NCBI RefSeq assembly: GCF_008727925.1
Contig: NZ_VTWT01000001.1
Span: 434,001 to 498,000, forward strand
Direction of reading: 5' to 3'
Source: Adhaeribacter soli
GTDB taxonomy: Bacteria; Bacteroidota; Bacteroidia; Cytophagales; Hymenobacteraceae
DNA length: 64,000 nt
Position 1 is the first letter of the stretch; the number at the start of each line of letters is the position of its first letter. Made by a program: the position numbers and the translations under genes. The notes under the pieces are model-generated. The model was not told the DNA's origin. It searched no databases and was given only the letters and a program-made list of their open reading frames with translations. Below are positions 16,995-25,091 of the stretch, in pieces.

Positions 16995-18347
16995 ATGGAA
17001 AAGGTACTGACTTCCGAAAAGGAAGAGATCATCGATAATAATTTAAAATACACCTTATTCTCCTGGCAAAAACAAGCAGGAATAAAACCCCTGGTAATTG
17101 ACCGGGCGGAAGGGGTATATATCTGGGATAAATCCGGCAAACGAATCCTCGATTTTTCTTCGCAACTGGTAAACGTAAATATCGGGCATGGGCACCCGGC
17201 CGTTGCCGATGCGGTGTTGAAGCAGATGCAGGAAGTAAGTTACGTGTATCCGGGCATGGTAACCAAAGCGCGCGGCGAACTGGCTAAAAAGCTGGCCGCG
17301 GTAGCTCCCGGAATCCTGACCAAGACCTTCTTTACGCTGGGTGGTGCAGAAGCCATTGAAAATGCAATAAAAATGGCTCGCCTGGTAACCGGCCGGCACA
17401 AGATCGTAACGCTATATCAGAGTTACCATGGGGCAACCTACGGGGCCATGACGGCTGGCGGCGATCCGCGCAAACTGCCATCCGACAGCCAGCAAATGCC
17501 GAATGTGGTGCACGTGGAAAATCCGTATTTTTATCGCGACCCGTGGCATTCTGCAACGCCGGAAGAATGCGGGGAACGGGCTGCTGAGCATTTCGAAAGG
17601 GTAGTGGGCTATGAAGGTCCGGGCAATATTGCGGCTGTAATTATGGAAGGCGAGTCCGGTTCTTCGGGCTGCATTAAATACCCGCAAGGCTATCTGAAAA
17701 AAGTAAAAACCATTTGCGAAAAACACGGCATCTTATTTATTGCCGATGAAGTGATGAGCGGTTTCGGCCGGACGGGCAAGTGGTTCGGTATTCAGCACCA
17801 CGACGTAGAGCCGGATATGCTTTGCTTTGCCAAGGGCGTTACCTCCGGTTATTTACCACTTGGCGGACTGATGGTTACCGGGGAAATCGCCCGAAACTTC
17901 GACGATAAGCCGCTGCCTTTAGGGTTAACCTATTCGGCGCATCCGGTTTCGTGCGCGGCCGGCTCGGCCGTAATGGATGTTTACGAAAACGAAGGCCTTA
18001 TCGAAAATGCCGCCCGAATGGGTGAATACCTGGAAAGCCGCGTGGAAGAACTCATGCAGCAGCACCCAAGTATCGGCGATTTCCGGAATACCGGTTTGCT
18101 GGGTTGCCTGGAACTGGTAAAGAACCGCGAAACGAAAGAACCGATGGCTCCCTGGAATGCGAACGCTGCCGAAATGGCCATTATGAATCAGGTACAGGCA
18201 AAGCTTTCGGAGCTTGGTATGTACACCATGGTGCGCTGGAATTTTATTTTTATTGCGCCGCCGCTAACCATAACCGAAGCCCAGATAGACGAAGGTTTGG
18301 AAATGATTTCCGAAGCCCTGAAAATTGCTGACGCTTACTGCTACTAA
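16995..18347 (+). CDS. Class III omega-aminotransferase, probably beta-alanine:pyruvate transaminase
   Basis: PLP enzyme of fold type I, class III, 450 residues. It has the PLP-phosphate Gly-Ala region FFTLGGAEAIENAIK, the DEVMSGFGRTG motif with the pyridine-nitrogen Asp251, and Schiff-base Lys280 in CFAKGVTSGYLPLGG. SYHGATYGAM is the aromatic/His segment. In the pathway implied by its neighbours it would move the amino group of beta-alanine to pyruvate or 2-oxoglutarate, giving malonate semialdehyde for MmsA just upstream. Other omega-amino acids (4-aminobutyrate, taurine) cannot be excluded by sequence alone. Confidence 0.86.
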   Translation: MEKVLTSEKEEIIDNNLKYTLFSWQKQAGIKPLVIDRAEGVYIWDKSGKRILDFSSQLVNVNIGHGHPAVADAVLKQMQEVSYVYPGMVTKARGELAKKLAAVAPGILTKTFFTLGGAEAIENAIKMARLVTGRHKIVTLYQSYHGATYGAMTAGGDPRKLPSDSQQMPNVVHVENPYFYRDPWHSATPEECGERAAEHFERVVGYEGPGNIAAVIMEGESGSSGCIKYPQGYLKKVKTICEKHGILFIADEVMSGFGRTGKWFGIQHHDVEPDMLCFAKGVTSGYLPLGGLMVTGEIARNFDDKPLPLGLTYSAHPVSCAAGSAVMDVYENEGLIENAARMGEYLESRVEELMQQHPSIGDFRNTGLLGCLELVKNRETKEPMAPWNANAAEMAIMNQVQAKLSELGMYTMVRWNFIFIAPPLTITEAQIDEGLEMISEALKIADAYCY

Positions 18348-18431
18348 ACAGGGTTTTGTACTTTACTGATGGGGTATTGTAACTATTGTGCTGATTCAGC
18401 GGTAGAAAGGTAATGACTTATGCTGAATTAT

Positions 18432-18851
18432 ATGAAAAAAAATAGACTCAACCAGATCGTATTAAGTGTGGTTTTTGGCTTTTCGGTTATCCTTTCGGCC
18501 TGCACCGAAAAAGATGATCCCGACCCTGACCCGGAAAATCACGCTACTTTTGCCATCGATTCCCCCCGTGAAGGAGACCTGCTTACTAGTAACAATACGT
18601 TAACAATTTCCGGCATGATAAGGGGAGAACAGGAATTGGGCGGCTACTCTATTATTATCCGGCGAAAATCGGACAGCCTGGTTATTTTTGAACGGACCCA
18701 GGTTGCACACCACACGGCATTGCCCTTTAATGAGCAATACACTACCGGTAAAGTAATTGCCCCTTCCGACCTTGAGCTGGAAGTGATTGCAAACCTGGGC
18801 AGCAATGGCCAAACAAGCAGTAAAAAAATAAACATAAGGGCTATACCATAA
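18432..18851 (+). CDS. Small lipoprotein with one Ig-like His-containing domain
   Basis: About 139 residues. Signal peptide with lipobox VILSAC, followed by an acidic spacer rich in Asp and Pro, then one beta-sandwich-like domain: IDSPREGDLLTSNNTLTISG, GGYSIIIRRKSDSLVIFE, VAHHTALPFNEQY and LELEVIANLG. The same domain occurs twice in the protein at 19495, so the two genes are paralogues. I start at the ATG at 18432 (MKKNRL), which gives a cleaner signal peptide; an ATG at 18420 is possible. The function is unknown, and the neighbours suggest a surface or periplasmic metal-handling group. Confidence 0.7.
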   Translation: MKKNRLNQIVLSVVFGFSVILSACTEKDDPDPDPENHATFAIDSPREGDLLTSNNTLTISGMIRGEQELGGYSIIIRRKSDSLVIFERTQVAHHTALPFNEQYTTGKVIAPSDLELEVIANLGSNGQTSSKKINIRAIP

Positions 18852-18971
18852 AAGCTTCAGGCCTTAATTATTATTATGCATATAAAGGCGAAAAAGGTTT
18901 GGGTAGGTTGCAGTTATGGTAGCATTCCGGAGCCTGTTTAAAAATTTCTCAGCATGATAATGTTCTCAAGG

Positions 18972-18999
18972 AAATCCTCTGTACTTTTACAGAGGATTT
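18972..18999 (+). promoter_or_regulatory. 12-bp hairpin immediately before a GTG start
   Basis: AAATCCTCTGTA (18972-18983) pairs perfectly with TACAGAGGATTT (18988-18999) around a CTTT loop, 9 bases before the GTG at 19009. It may terminate the preceding lipoprotein transcript (a short T-run follows) or control initiation of the next gene. The loop also carries TACTTTTA, close to a TAnnTTTG -7 box. Confidence 0.6.
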
Positions 19000-19008
19000 T
19001 TAATACCT

Positions 19009-19383
19009 GTGAAAATACCTGCCGTCATATTACTCACGATAGCTATTCTGCTGCAACCCCTCAGCAAAATGTTTATTGTAATGGATTACCAGGTAAATAA
19101 AAATTACATTGCCCAGGTGCTTTGCGAAAACCGATCTAAACCTAAGTCAGGTTGTAACGGAAAGTGCCACCTGGCTAAAGAGCTTAAAAAGGCCGACCAG
19201 ACTGAAGAGAAGCACCCCATCCCGTTAAAAGATAAACTGGAAGTGCTTCATTTCTGCCAGCCAACTTCCGCATTTGCTTTTACCATTTTAATTTTTCCTG
19301 AAAAGGAATATCCGCATTATTTCAGCTCCGGGGTGTCGCCTCCGGTTTTCGGTATTTTTCATCCCCCCAGGTTTTTGGTTTAA
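19009..19383 (+). CDS. Small Cys-rich membrane-anchored protein (CNGKC motif)
   Basis: 124 residues starting at GTG. One N-terminal hydrophobic helix (AVILLTIAILLQPLSKMFIVM) is followed by a probably periplasmic segment YIAQVLCENRSKPKSG and CNGKCHLAKELKKA, with three clustered cysteines plus a later FCQP. The C-terminus ends FHPPRFLV. I recall small Bacteroidota proteins with the same order (LCxN, CNGKC, ...FHPP), but they carry no assigned function. The Cys pattern would suit metal binding or thiol chemistry; this is inference. It lies between two paralogous lipoprotein genes and before an outer-membrane protein with a CDACGC motif. Confidence 0.68.
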   Translation: MKIPAVILLTIAILLQPLSKMFIVMDYQVNKNYIAQVLCENRSKPKSGCNGKCHLAKELKKADQTEEKHPIPLKDKLEVLHFCQPTSAFAFTILIFPEKEYPHYFSSGVSPPVFGIFHPPRFLV

Positions 19384-19469
19384 AATCTATAGCGTTGAGG
19401 TTGCTTCCGGCAGCCTTAAACCTGCATGCCTGTTTTTTCCGGCAGCAGGACTTTTTTTCTATTCAATTT

Positions 19470-19484
19470 TTAAACCAAGAAAAA
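19470..19484 (+). promoter_or_regulatory. Leader motif TTAAACCAAGAAAAA before a lipoprotein gene
   Basis: A 15-base motif 10 bases before the ATG at 19495. It is identical to 31532-31546, which lies 9 bases before the ATG at 31556. It may be an A-rich translation-initiation leader, as this phylum makes little use of Shine-Dalgarno sequences. Confidence 0.4.
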
Positions 19485-19494
19485 CCTGATCACA

Positions 19495-20238
19495 ATGAAA
19501 AACTTCAGACTAAAAACGGCTTTTGCTGCTTCTCTTTTAATTTTTTCCGCTGCCATTACTTCCTGCAAAGACGACGATGATACCACCATTAAGCCGACAA
19601 CGAATGACATTACCCTTACCACTCCTGCCGATGGCGCTGTTGTAAATGCGGGCCAAACCGTAACCATTACCGGAAACATCACCGGTGAAAAAGAGCTCCA
19701 TGGGTATAATGTCATAATCCGCCAGAAAGCAGATAGCAAGGTGTTGTTCACCAAAGAGAACCATGCCCATAGTACCAGCATTGCTATTAACGAATCATGG
19801 GCAGTAGATACGGTTGCCAAATACAAGGAATTGGAAATGGAAATTATTGCCACCCTCGACCACAGCGGCAATACCCTGACTAAAAAAACGGTTCTGCATG
19901 CGCTGCCTGCCGGAGAGCATAACCACGCTACCATTACCATTACAGCCCCGACCGAGGGTGGTATGGTATCGGCCGGTCAGGTTCTGAACGTAACCGGCAA
20001 AGTGGAAGGCATCAGCTCGCTGCACGGCTACAACATGGTTATCCGGAGCAAAGCCGATAATCAAATAGTGCACACCTTCCCGGAAAATCATGATCATTTT
20101 AAGACCATAAACGTATCCGGAACGTGGACGGTACCGGCCGTAACCGGGCATACCGAGTACGAGCTGGAAATTGTTGCCAAGTTAGATCATGACGGCACTA
20201 CAATAACAAAGAAAGTCTATTTTTATGCCATGCCATAA
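19495..20238 (+). CDS. Lipoprotein with two tandem Ig-like His-rich domains
   Basis: 247 residues. A lipoprotein signal (IFSAAITSC, Cys near 24) is followed by an Asp/Thr linker and two copies of a domain of about 105 residues. Both copies show TxPxxGxxVxAGQ, LHGYN(V/M)(V/I)IRxKAD, ENHxH, a Trp (ESW / GTW), ELE(M/I) and LDHxG...KK. A His-rich joint, GEHNHA, links them. The recurring His pairs on apparently exposed loops suggest metal binding, possibly copper, zinc or iron; this is inference. It is a paralogue of the protein at 18432 (one domain, fewer His). Pfam DUF4625 lipoproteins look similar in my memory but the match is unproven. Confidence 0.72.
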   Translation: MKNFRLKTAFAASLLIFSAAITSCKDDDDTTIKPTTNDITLTTPADGAVVNAGQTVTITGNITGEKELHGYNVIIRQKADSKVLFTKENHAHSTSIAINESWAVDTVAKYKELEMEIIATLDHSGNTLTKKTVLHALPAGEHNHATITITAPTEGGMVSAGQVLNVTGKVEGISSLHGYNMVIRSKADNQIVHTFPENHDHFKTINVSGTWTVPAVTGHTEYELEIVAKLDHDGTTITKKVYFYAMP

Positions 20239-20248
20239 ATTAGCAAGA

Positions 20249-20279
20249 AAGCCCGGTCGTACTGGCCGGGCTTTTTTCT
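20249..20279 (+). terminator. Intrinsic terminator after the two-domain lipoprotein gene
   Basis: AGCCCGG (20250-20256) pairs with CCGGGCT (20266-20272), followed by TTTTTT. Confidence 0.85.
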
Positions 20280-20321
20280 TCGGGTCAGATCAACAAAAAC
20301 ACGCACCAAAATTTTAATGAT

Positions 20322-21227
20322 ATGCTGAAAAAGATTGCGCTCCTCGGCCTTTTCGGCCTTCTAATAGCCGGCGCTCAGGTGGCTAAGGCCTGCGATGCCT
20401 GCGGCTGCGGGGTAGGCAGTTACCAGTTCGGGATTCTGCCGCAGCAAAGCAAGAATTTTGTAGGCATTCGGTACCAGCAGAAATCCGATAAAACCACGCC
20501 CATACATGCAGATCTGCAATCGGAAGAGTCTTTCCGGACCACCGAGATCTGGGGAAGGTTTTACCCGCTGAAAAAAGTGCAGGTGCTGGCTTTATTGCCC
20601 TATAATTTCAACGAGCAGAAAACGCTGGAAAAAACCACCCGCGTGCAAGGCCTGGGCGATGCGCTGGTACTGGTAAATTACAACCTGGTAAACAACACCG
20701 ACAGCCTCTACCAGAAAGTGAAGCATAATTTATTTGTTGGCGGCGGCGTAAAACTCCCTACCGGTCATTACGAACGCAAGGTGGAGGATTCAGAACTCAA
20801 TCCGAACCTGCAGCTTGGCTCCGGCAGTTTCGATTTTGTAGCCAATGCTATGTACACCGTGCGCTACGATAAAATAGGGTTGAACACCAACGCAACCTAT
20901 AAATACAATACAGAAAATAAAAACGAATTCCTGTTCGGAAATAAATTCGGCGCCGGAACGGTATTGTTTGCAGTACTAAAAGTAAAGGAAACGGCCATTA
21001 TGCCCAACGCAGGATTCAGTACCGAAATAACCGGGAAAGATTTTACGTACGGCGCAGAGCTGCTGGAAAGCGGCGGCTACGTAAACTTTGCCAGCGTAGG
21101 GTCCGAGTTCTATTTAACGAAACTTTCGGCAGGTTTGACGTTCCAGAAACCGGTATCTCAAAACCTGTCGGAAGGCTACGTGAAAACCGGCAACCGTTTG
21201 TTAACGCACCTTACTTTTATGTTCTAA
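20322..21227 (+). CDS. Outer-membrane beta-barrel-like protein with CDACGCG motif
   Basis: 301 residues. A signal peptide ending AKA is followed at once by CDACGCGVGSYQFG, so a Cys-rich tetrad sits at the mature N-terminus. The rest alternates hydrophobic and polar residues with paired aromatics and ends LLTHLTFMF, typical of an outer-membrane beta-barrel with a C-terminal Phe. The overall pattern resembles the outer-membrane 'transporter' family of Bacteroidota (MetA-pathway-like barrels). Three Cys in CDACGC could bind a metal. It follows the two His-rich lipoproteins and the CNGKC protein, and a strong terminator ends the group, so a joint envelope metal-uptake or metal-sensing role is a reasonable hypothesis, unproven. 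Confidence 0.7.
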   Translation: MLKKIALLGLFGLLIAGAQVAKACDACGCGVGSYQFGILPQQSKNFVGIRYQQKSDKTTPIHADLQSEESFRTTEIWGRFYPLKKVQVLALLPYNFNEQKTLEKTTRVQGLGDALVLVNYNLVNNTDSLYQKVKHNLFVGGGVKLPTGHYERKVEDSELNPNLQLGSGSFDFVANAMYTVRYDKIGLNTNATYKYNTENKNEFLFGNKFGAGTVLFAVLKVKETAIMPNAGFSTEITGKDFTYGAELLESGGYVNFASVGSEFYLTKLSAGLTFQKPVSQNLSEGYVKTGNRLLTHLTFMF

Positions 21228-21274
21228 CCTCACCATAACCTTTACCTGATTCAGGGGAAGGAAATATAAAATTG

Positions 21275-21310
21275 AAAGCAGCCCCGGATATTTTCGGGGC
21301 TGCTTTTTTA
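21275..21310 (+). terminator. Intrinsic terminator after the CDACGC barrel gene
   Basis: AAAGCAGCCCCG (21275-21286) pairs with CGGGGCTGCTTT (21295-21306), followed by TTTT. Confidence 0.92.
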
Positions 21311-21422
21311 ATGGTACGTTTATTGGTAAAGACAAAAAACAGGTCCCATTTTAACACCCGACCCCGCATTAAATACTTCATTGCTACTTATAAATTTTAC
21401 CACCAAGCGCTTAACTACCCCT

Positions 21423-21926
21423 ATGAAAAAGCTTTTCTACTTATTTTTCCTTTTAGCCTTTACCAGCTGCACCATTAACGAAAGCGACACGCCCGGACCA
21501 ATTGGACCTCCCGGACCGGCAGGTGCTCCCGGTCATACCAACGTAGTAAGTACCGAACCGATCCTGCTTCGAAACTGGACCTATAATACTCAATACCGCT
21601 GGTTTGCTGCCGATGTAAATGTGCCCGAACTAACGCCCGATATTGTGGATGCCGGCCTGGTAATGGTATACCAGCAAATAAACGGCGGGCAGCATCCGGT
21701 CTGGATCCCGTTGCCCGATACCTACGGCAATGTAACAACCAATTACGAATTTTATGACGGCGGCATTACCATTTACACCTTCAATGTTGACAATACCATA
21801 CCGCTGGCGCCAGGCGAAAAAGTAATTCGCATAGTTGTAATTCCGCCGGGCTTAAAAAAGGCCAACCCGAATACCAACTGGCATAATTTCCAGGAAGCCA
21901 AAGCAGTATTGAAACTTGCCGATTAA
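21423..21926 (+). CDS. Lipoprotein with short collagen-like GXY stretch
   Basis: About 167 residues. The lipobox LAFTSC is followed by an acidic spacer and then GPIGPPGPAGAPG, four collagen-type Gly-X-Y triplets. A beta-rich globular domain of about 120 residues follows (ILLRNWTYNTQYRWFAADV, VMVYQQINGGQHPVWIPLP, YTFNVDN, KVIRIVVIPPG). I use the ATG at 21423, because an earlier in-frame ATG at 21381 would spoil the signal peptide. GXY linkers directly after the lipid anchor occur in many Bacteroidota lipoproteins, where they space a domain away from the membrane. Function unknown. Confidence 0.75.
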   Translation: MKKLFYLFFLLAFTSCTINESDTPGPIGPPGPAGAPGHTNVVSTEPILLRNWTYNTQYRWFAADVNVPELTPDIVDAGLVMVYQQINGGQHPVWIPLPDTYGNVTTNYEFYDGGITIYTFNVDNTIPLAPGEKVIRIVVIPPGLKKANPNTNWHNFQEAKAVLKLAD

Positions 21927-22060
21927 TTTCTGAAAAGTCCCTATAGCAGTAGACAGAGTCGTTTTTTTCTGTTTATTGCTGGTCCAGGTTTGAGGATAAT
22001 GGAACTAAGTAAGCTTATTTCGCTCTGAATCCGTTCTTTCGAATTTGTAATCAATACATT

Positions 22061-22195
22061 AGCTCTTTCGGATTTATAATCCAAAAGCTGAGAGCTGCGG
22101 ATCTGTGATCCGCTTTCCCGCAGCATCATTTGTCTGATGCAGAGCGGATTGCAAATCCGATGCTCAAAAGTTCCGGATTATAAATCCGGAACAGC
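22061..22195. repeat. Multi-hairpin dispersed element (GCTCTTTCGGAT family)
   Basis: Starts AGCTCTTTCGGATTTATAAT and continues with successive GGATCTGTGATCC and CGGATTGCAAATCCG hairpins, ending TTCCGGATTATAAATCCGGA. The same order of hairpins is found at about 16739-16885, 27979-28040 and 29692-29822. Apart from this and the terminator at 22271, the 21927-22362 gap shows nothing coding. Confidence 0.82.
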
Positions 22196-22270
22196 AAGGG
22201 AACAGCAAGAAGTCAAAAAGAAAGCTTTCAGCAATTATCTACAACGGTATTCATTTTGCCTGAAAAAAGT

Positions 22271-22303
22271 AAAAGCAGCCCGAAATTTCCGGGCTGCTTT
22301 TTT
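22271..22303 (+). terminator. Intrinsic terminator upstream of the dihydropyrimidinase gene
   Basis: AAAGCAGCCCG (22272-22282) pairs with CGGGCTGCTTT (22290-22300), followed by TTT. It sits more than 340 bases after the last stop, so it ends a long 3' leader or blocks read-through into the dihydropyrimidinase promoter. Confidence 0.88.
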
Positions 22304-22304
22304 A

Positions 22305-22336
22305 TTTGCCCAAATCTCAAAAAATCTGCACCTTTA
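22305..22336 (+). promoter_or_regulatory. Predicted promoter of the dihydropyrimidinase gene
   Basis: TTTG (22305-22308), a 20-base spacer, then CACCTTTA (22329-22336), two mismatches from TAnnTTTG. It lies just after the terminator and 26 bases before the ATG. Confidence 0.5.
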
Positions 22337-22362
22337 GCCGAAACAAAAACTACCGGAAACCC

Positions 22363-23742
22363 ATGAGCACCCTGATAAAAAACGGCCGCATTGTAACGGC
22401 AGATTCCGATTTTACAGCCGATATTTTCATTGAAGGCGAAACGATATCCCAGATCGGCAAAAACCTGAACGTAAGCGCCGACGAAGTAATTGACGCTTCC
22501 GGCTTAATGGTTTTTCCCGGCGGCATCGATCCCCACGTGCATTTGAGCATGCCGTTCATGGGTACTTTTTCTTCCGACGATTATACCACCGGCACCCGCG
22601 CGGCTTTGTTTGGCGGCACCACCACCGTTATCGATTTTATCCTGCAAACCCAAGGAAAATCGCTGCGTCACGCCTTCGATGAATGGAGTGGCCGCGCCAA
22701 TGGCAACGCGGTTGGCGATTATTCCTTCCACATGGCCGTTACCGATTTCAACGAAAACACGAAGCCGGAAATCAAGGAAATGGTAGAGGAGGGGATCACT
22801 AGTTTCAAAACCTTCATGGCTTACAAAGGTGCGTTAATGGTAGACGACCGCATGATGGTGGCTTTAATGGAAGAAGTGAAAAGGCAAGGCGGCATGGTTA
22901 CCACCCACGCTACCAACGGCGACATGATCGATTACCTGGTTGCCAAAAACCTGAAAGCCGGCAACACCGCGCCGCTGTACCATTATTTATCGCAACCCGA
23001 AGTTACCGAAGCCGAAGCCAGCAACCGTTTCGCCGACATGGCCAATTATACCGGCGTACCCGCTTACATCGTGCATTTAACCTGCGAAGGCGCCCTGAAC
23101 CACGTCCGCGACGCCGGCAAACGCAACCAGAAAGTAATGGCCGAAACCTGCATCCAGTACCTGACTTTAGATGCCAGTCTGTACGAAAAGAATTTTGAAG
23201 GCGCCAAATGGGTAATGAGTCCGCCGTTGCGCGAGAAAAAAGACCAAGCTGCGCTTTGGGCGGGCATTAATGCCGGTTTGCTGCAAGTGGTAGCTACCGA
23301 CCATTGTCCGTTTTTCTGGGAGCAGAAGAAAATGGGCGAAAACGATTTCTCGAAAATCCCGAACGGTGCGCCGGGCATCGAGCACCGCGTAGAATTGCTG
23401 TTCTCGGAAGGCGTAAACAAAGGCAAAATTTCCCTGAACAAATTCGTGGAAGTCATGAGCACCAACGCCGCCAAGATCTTCGGCATGTTCCCGCAAAAAG
23501 GCTGCCTCGCCATCGGTTCCGACGCCGACATCCTGCTCTTCGACCCGAACGAAAAACACACCATTTCCGCCCAAACCCACCACATGAACTGCGACTATTC
23601 GGCCTTCGAAGGCTGGGAAGTTACCGGCAAAACCAAAACCGTATTTCTACGCGGTAAAAAAGTAATTTCCGAAAATGAAGTGCAGGTGGAGAAAGGGTAT
23701 GGGAAGTTTCTGAAGCGGAAGCAGGTTAATGGGGTGATTTAG
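22363..23742 (+). CDS. hydA: Dihydropyrimidinase (D-hydantoinase family)
   Basis: Opens the ring of 5,6-dihydrouracil to N-carbamoyl-beta-alanine. 459 residues of the cyclic amidohydrolase superfamily with the full binuclear zinc set: DPHVHL (His58, His60), the carboxylated Lys149 in SFKTFMAYKG, His182 in THATNGD, His238 in HLTCEG and Asp313 in ATDHCPF. The C-terminal ALGSDADI-like AIGSDADILLFDP strand is typical. I use the ATG at 22363 (MSTLIKNGR). Allantoinase and hydantoinase share the fold, but the nearby dihydropyrimidine dehydrogenase and beta-ureidopropionase argue for dihydropyrimidinase. The stop nearly touches the next start. Confidence 0.92.
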   Translation: MSTLIKNGRIVTADSDFTADIFIEGETISQIGKNLNVSADEVIDASGLMVFPGGIDPHVHLSMPFMGTFSSDDYTTGTRAALFGGTTTVIDFILQTQGKSLRHAFDEWSGRANGNAVGDYSFHMAVTDFNENTKPEIKEMVEEGITSFKTFMAYKGALMVDDRMMVALMEEVKRQGGMVTTHATNGDMIDYLVAKNLKAGNTAPLYHYLSQPEVTEAEASNRFADMANYTGVPAYIVHLTCEGALNHVRDAGKRNQKVMAETCIQYLTLDASLYEKNFEGAKWVMSPPLREKKDQAALWAGINAGLLQVVATDHCPFFWEQKKMGENDFSKIPNGAPGIEHRVELLFSEGVNKGKISLNKFVEVMSTNAAKIFGMFPQKGCLAIGSDADILLFDPNEKHTISAQTHHMNCDYSAFEGWEVTGKTKTVFLRGKKVISENEVQVEKGYGKFLKRKQVNGVI

Positions 23743-23744
23743 TG

Positions 23745-24302
23745 ATGAATAAAGATTTTGGAAGTGGTGTTTTGGAAGAAGTTATTGAATTAAAGTTAAA
23801 GGTTTGGGAAAGGCTAATTTTAGGGACTTTGTCTTCCTTTTTCTTCTTTCCTTGTATTTATTTCCTGATAAAATTTATTCCTGAATTGTCGGAAATTTTT
23901 GCAGTAGGAGGAGTTAAATCTTTACTCATTCTGATTGTAGTTTTATTTTGTTTTTTGTTCGTGATCGATTTTATACTTTTTGTAAATCATTTCTTGTTTG
24001 AAGCATTTCGAACAGTTATTTTTTATAAAACATCAAAGATTTTAACTATTAGAAACTCTTGGAAGTATTCTGAAATTGATTTAAAAAATGACCAATATGA
24101 TGCAATAAGGTATATTCCTCGGGCAGGCTCAAGATGGTTTCCTGGTGAGGGATATGGTAAAATTGTAATTATGAGAGGAAAAGAAAGGTTTTTCTTTTCT
24201 GAAACTATCTTAGAAGGTTCATCTTTATGGTTAACCCTTTTAAGTCTAAACTCAAAGGAAAATTTAAAGGAAGTAAAATGGCAGTTTAATTTTATCTGGT
24301 AA
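23745..24302 (+). CDS. AT-rich membrane protein of unknown function
   Basis: 185 residues with two predicted hydrophobic helices (ILGTLSSFFFFPCIYFLIKF and LLILIVVLFCFLFVIDFILF), then a soluble C-terminal half (AIRYIPRAGSRWFPGEGYGKIVIMRG...). I recognise no family. The gene starts 2 bases after the dihydropyrimidinase stop; a GTG overlapping that stop at 23742 is the alternative start. Base composition is far more AT-rich than its neighbours, with runs of TTT and AAA codons, suggesting later acquisition into the pathway cluster. Confidence 0.65.
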   Translation: MNKDFGSGVLEEVIELKLKVWERLILGTLSSFFFFPCIYFLIKFIPELSEIFAVGGVKSLLILIVVLFCFLFVIDFILFVNHFLFEAFRTVIFYKTSKILTIRNSWKYSEIDLKNDQYDAIRYIPRAGSRWFPGEGYGKIVIMRGKERFFFSETILEGSSLWLTLLSLNSKENLKEVKWQFNFIW

Positions 24303-24385
24303 CATACTCCAATTCTTCTTTGATTGTAGATTTTCTCACCAACAACAAAACCCATCGCTGCTAAAATGTGCTGCCAAACTAAACG

Positions 24386-25003
24386 ATGAAAATAAAGCAA
24401 CTCCATTACCTCTCCGGATTCGTAATCAGTATTTTTATCGCGCTGCATTTATTCAATCATATGGTCAGCATTTTCGGTGCAGAAAGTCACCTGGAAATGA
24501 TGGAAACGCTGCGGGTTTTTTATCGCAACATTGTTGCAGAAACGCTTTTAATATGTGCGGTTATTGTACAAATTATTTCAGGATTCAACCTCTTCAGGAC
24601 CAAGCGAAAAACGGCTACTACCGGATTTGAAAAACTTCAGATCTGGACCGGACTTTATTTAGCTGTTTTCTTCCTGATTCATTTGACTGCAGTTTTCAGC
24701 GGCCGGCATTTTCTGCACCTCGATACCAACTTTTATTTTGGAGTAGCCGGACTTAATTCGTTTCCTTATTCCCTGTTTTTCATACCCTATTACGGGCTTG
24801 CAATTCTTTCATTCTTTGGGCACGTTGCCTCCATTCATAGTCAAAAAATGAAAACAAGTATTTTTAACCTTAACCCATACGCACAGGCAAACGCAATTTT
24901 AGTATTCGGTTTTATTTTAACGATCGCAATCTTTTACGGATTAACCAATCAATTTAAAGGGGTAGTTATACCCAAAGAATATGAAGTGTTGATCGGGAAA
25001 TAA
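24386..25003 (+). CDS. Polytopic membrane protein, cytochrome-b-like layout
   Basis: 205 residues with about five transmembrane helices. Conserved-looking histidines lie in membrane segments: His21 and His25 in ALHLFNHMV, one in FLIHLTAVFSGRHF and one in FGHVASIH. The spacing recalls four- or five-helix heme b anchors such as those of succinate dehydrogenase, but no flavoprotein or iron-sulfur partner is nearby, so this stays a guess. Moderately AT-rich. I do not recognise a named family. Confidence 0.6.
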   Translation: MKIKQLHYLSGFVISIFIALHLFNHMVSIFGAESHLEMMETLRVFYRNIVAETLLICAVIVQIISGFNLFRTKRKTATTGFEKLQIWTGLYLAVFFLIHLTAVFSGRHFLHLDTNFYFGVAGLNSFPYSLFFIPYYGLAILSFFGHVASIHSQKMKTSIFNLNPYAQANAILVFGFILTIAIFYGLTNQFKGVVIPKEYEVLIGK

Positions 25004-25091
25004 AGGCAAAACCTTACACAAATCAGAAAGTATTCAGGCGGTTGTTGATGTTTTACAACTACCCATTTCAGCAAGAATTAAATAGGCTAAT

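Noticed and set aside
24386-25003. Succinate dehydrogenase cytochrome b subunit
   Set aside because: Histidine spacing is suggestive, but there are no sdhA or sdhB genes and the sequence is not close enough.
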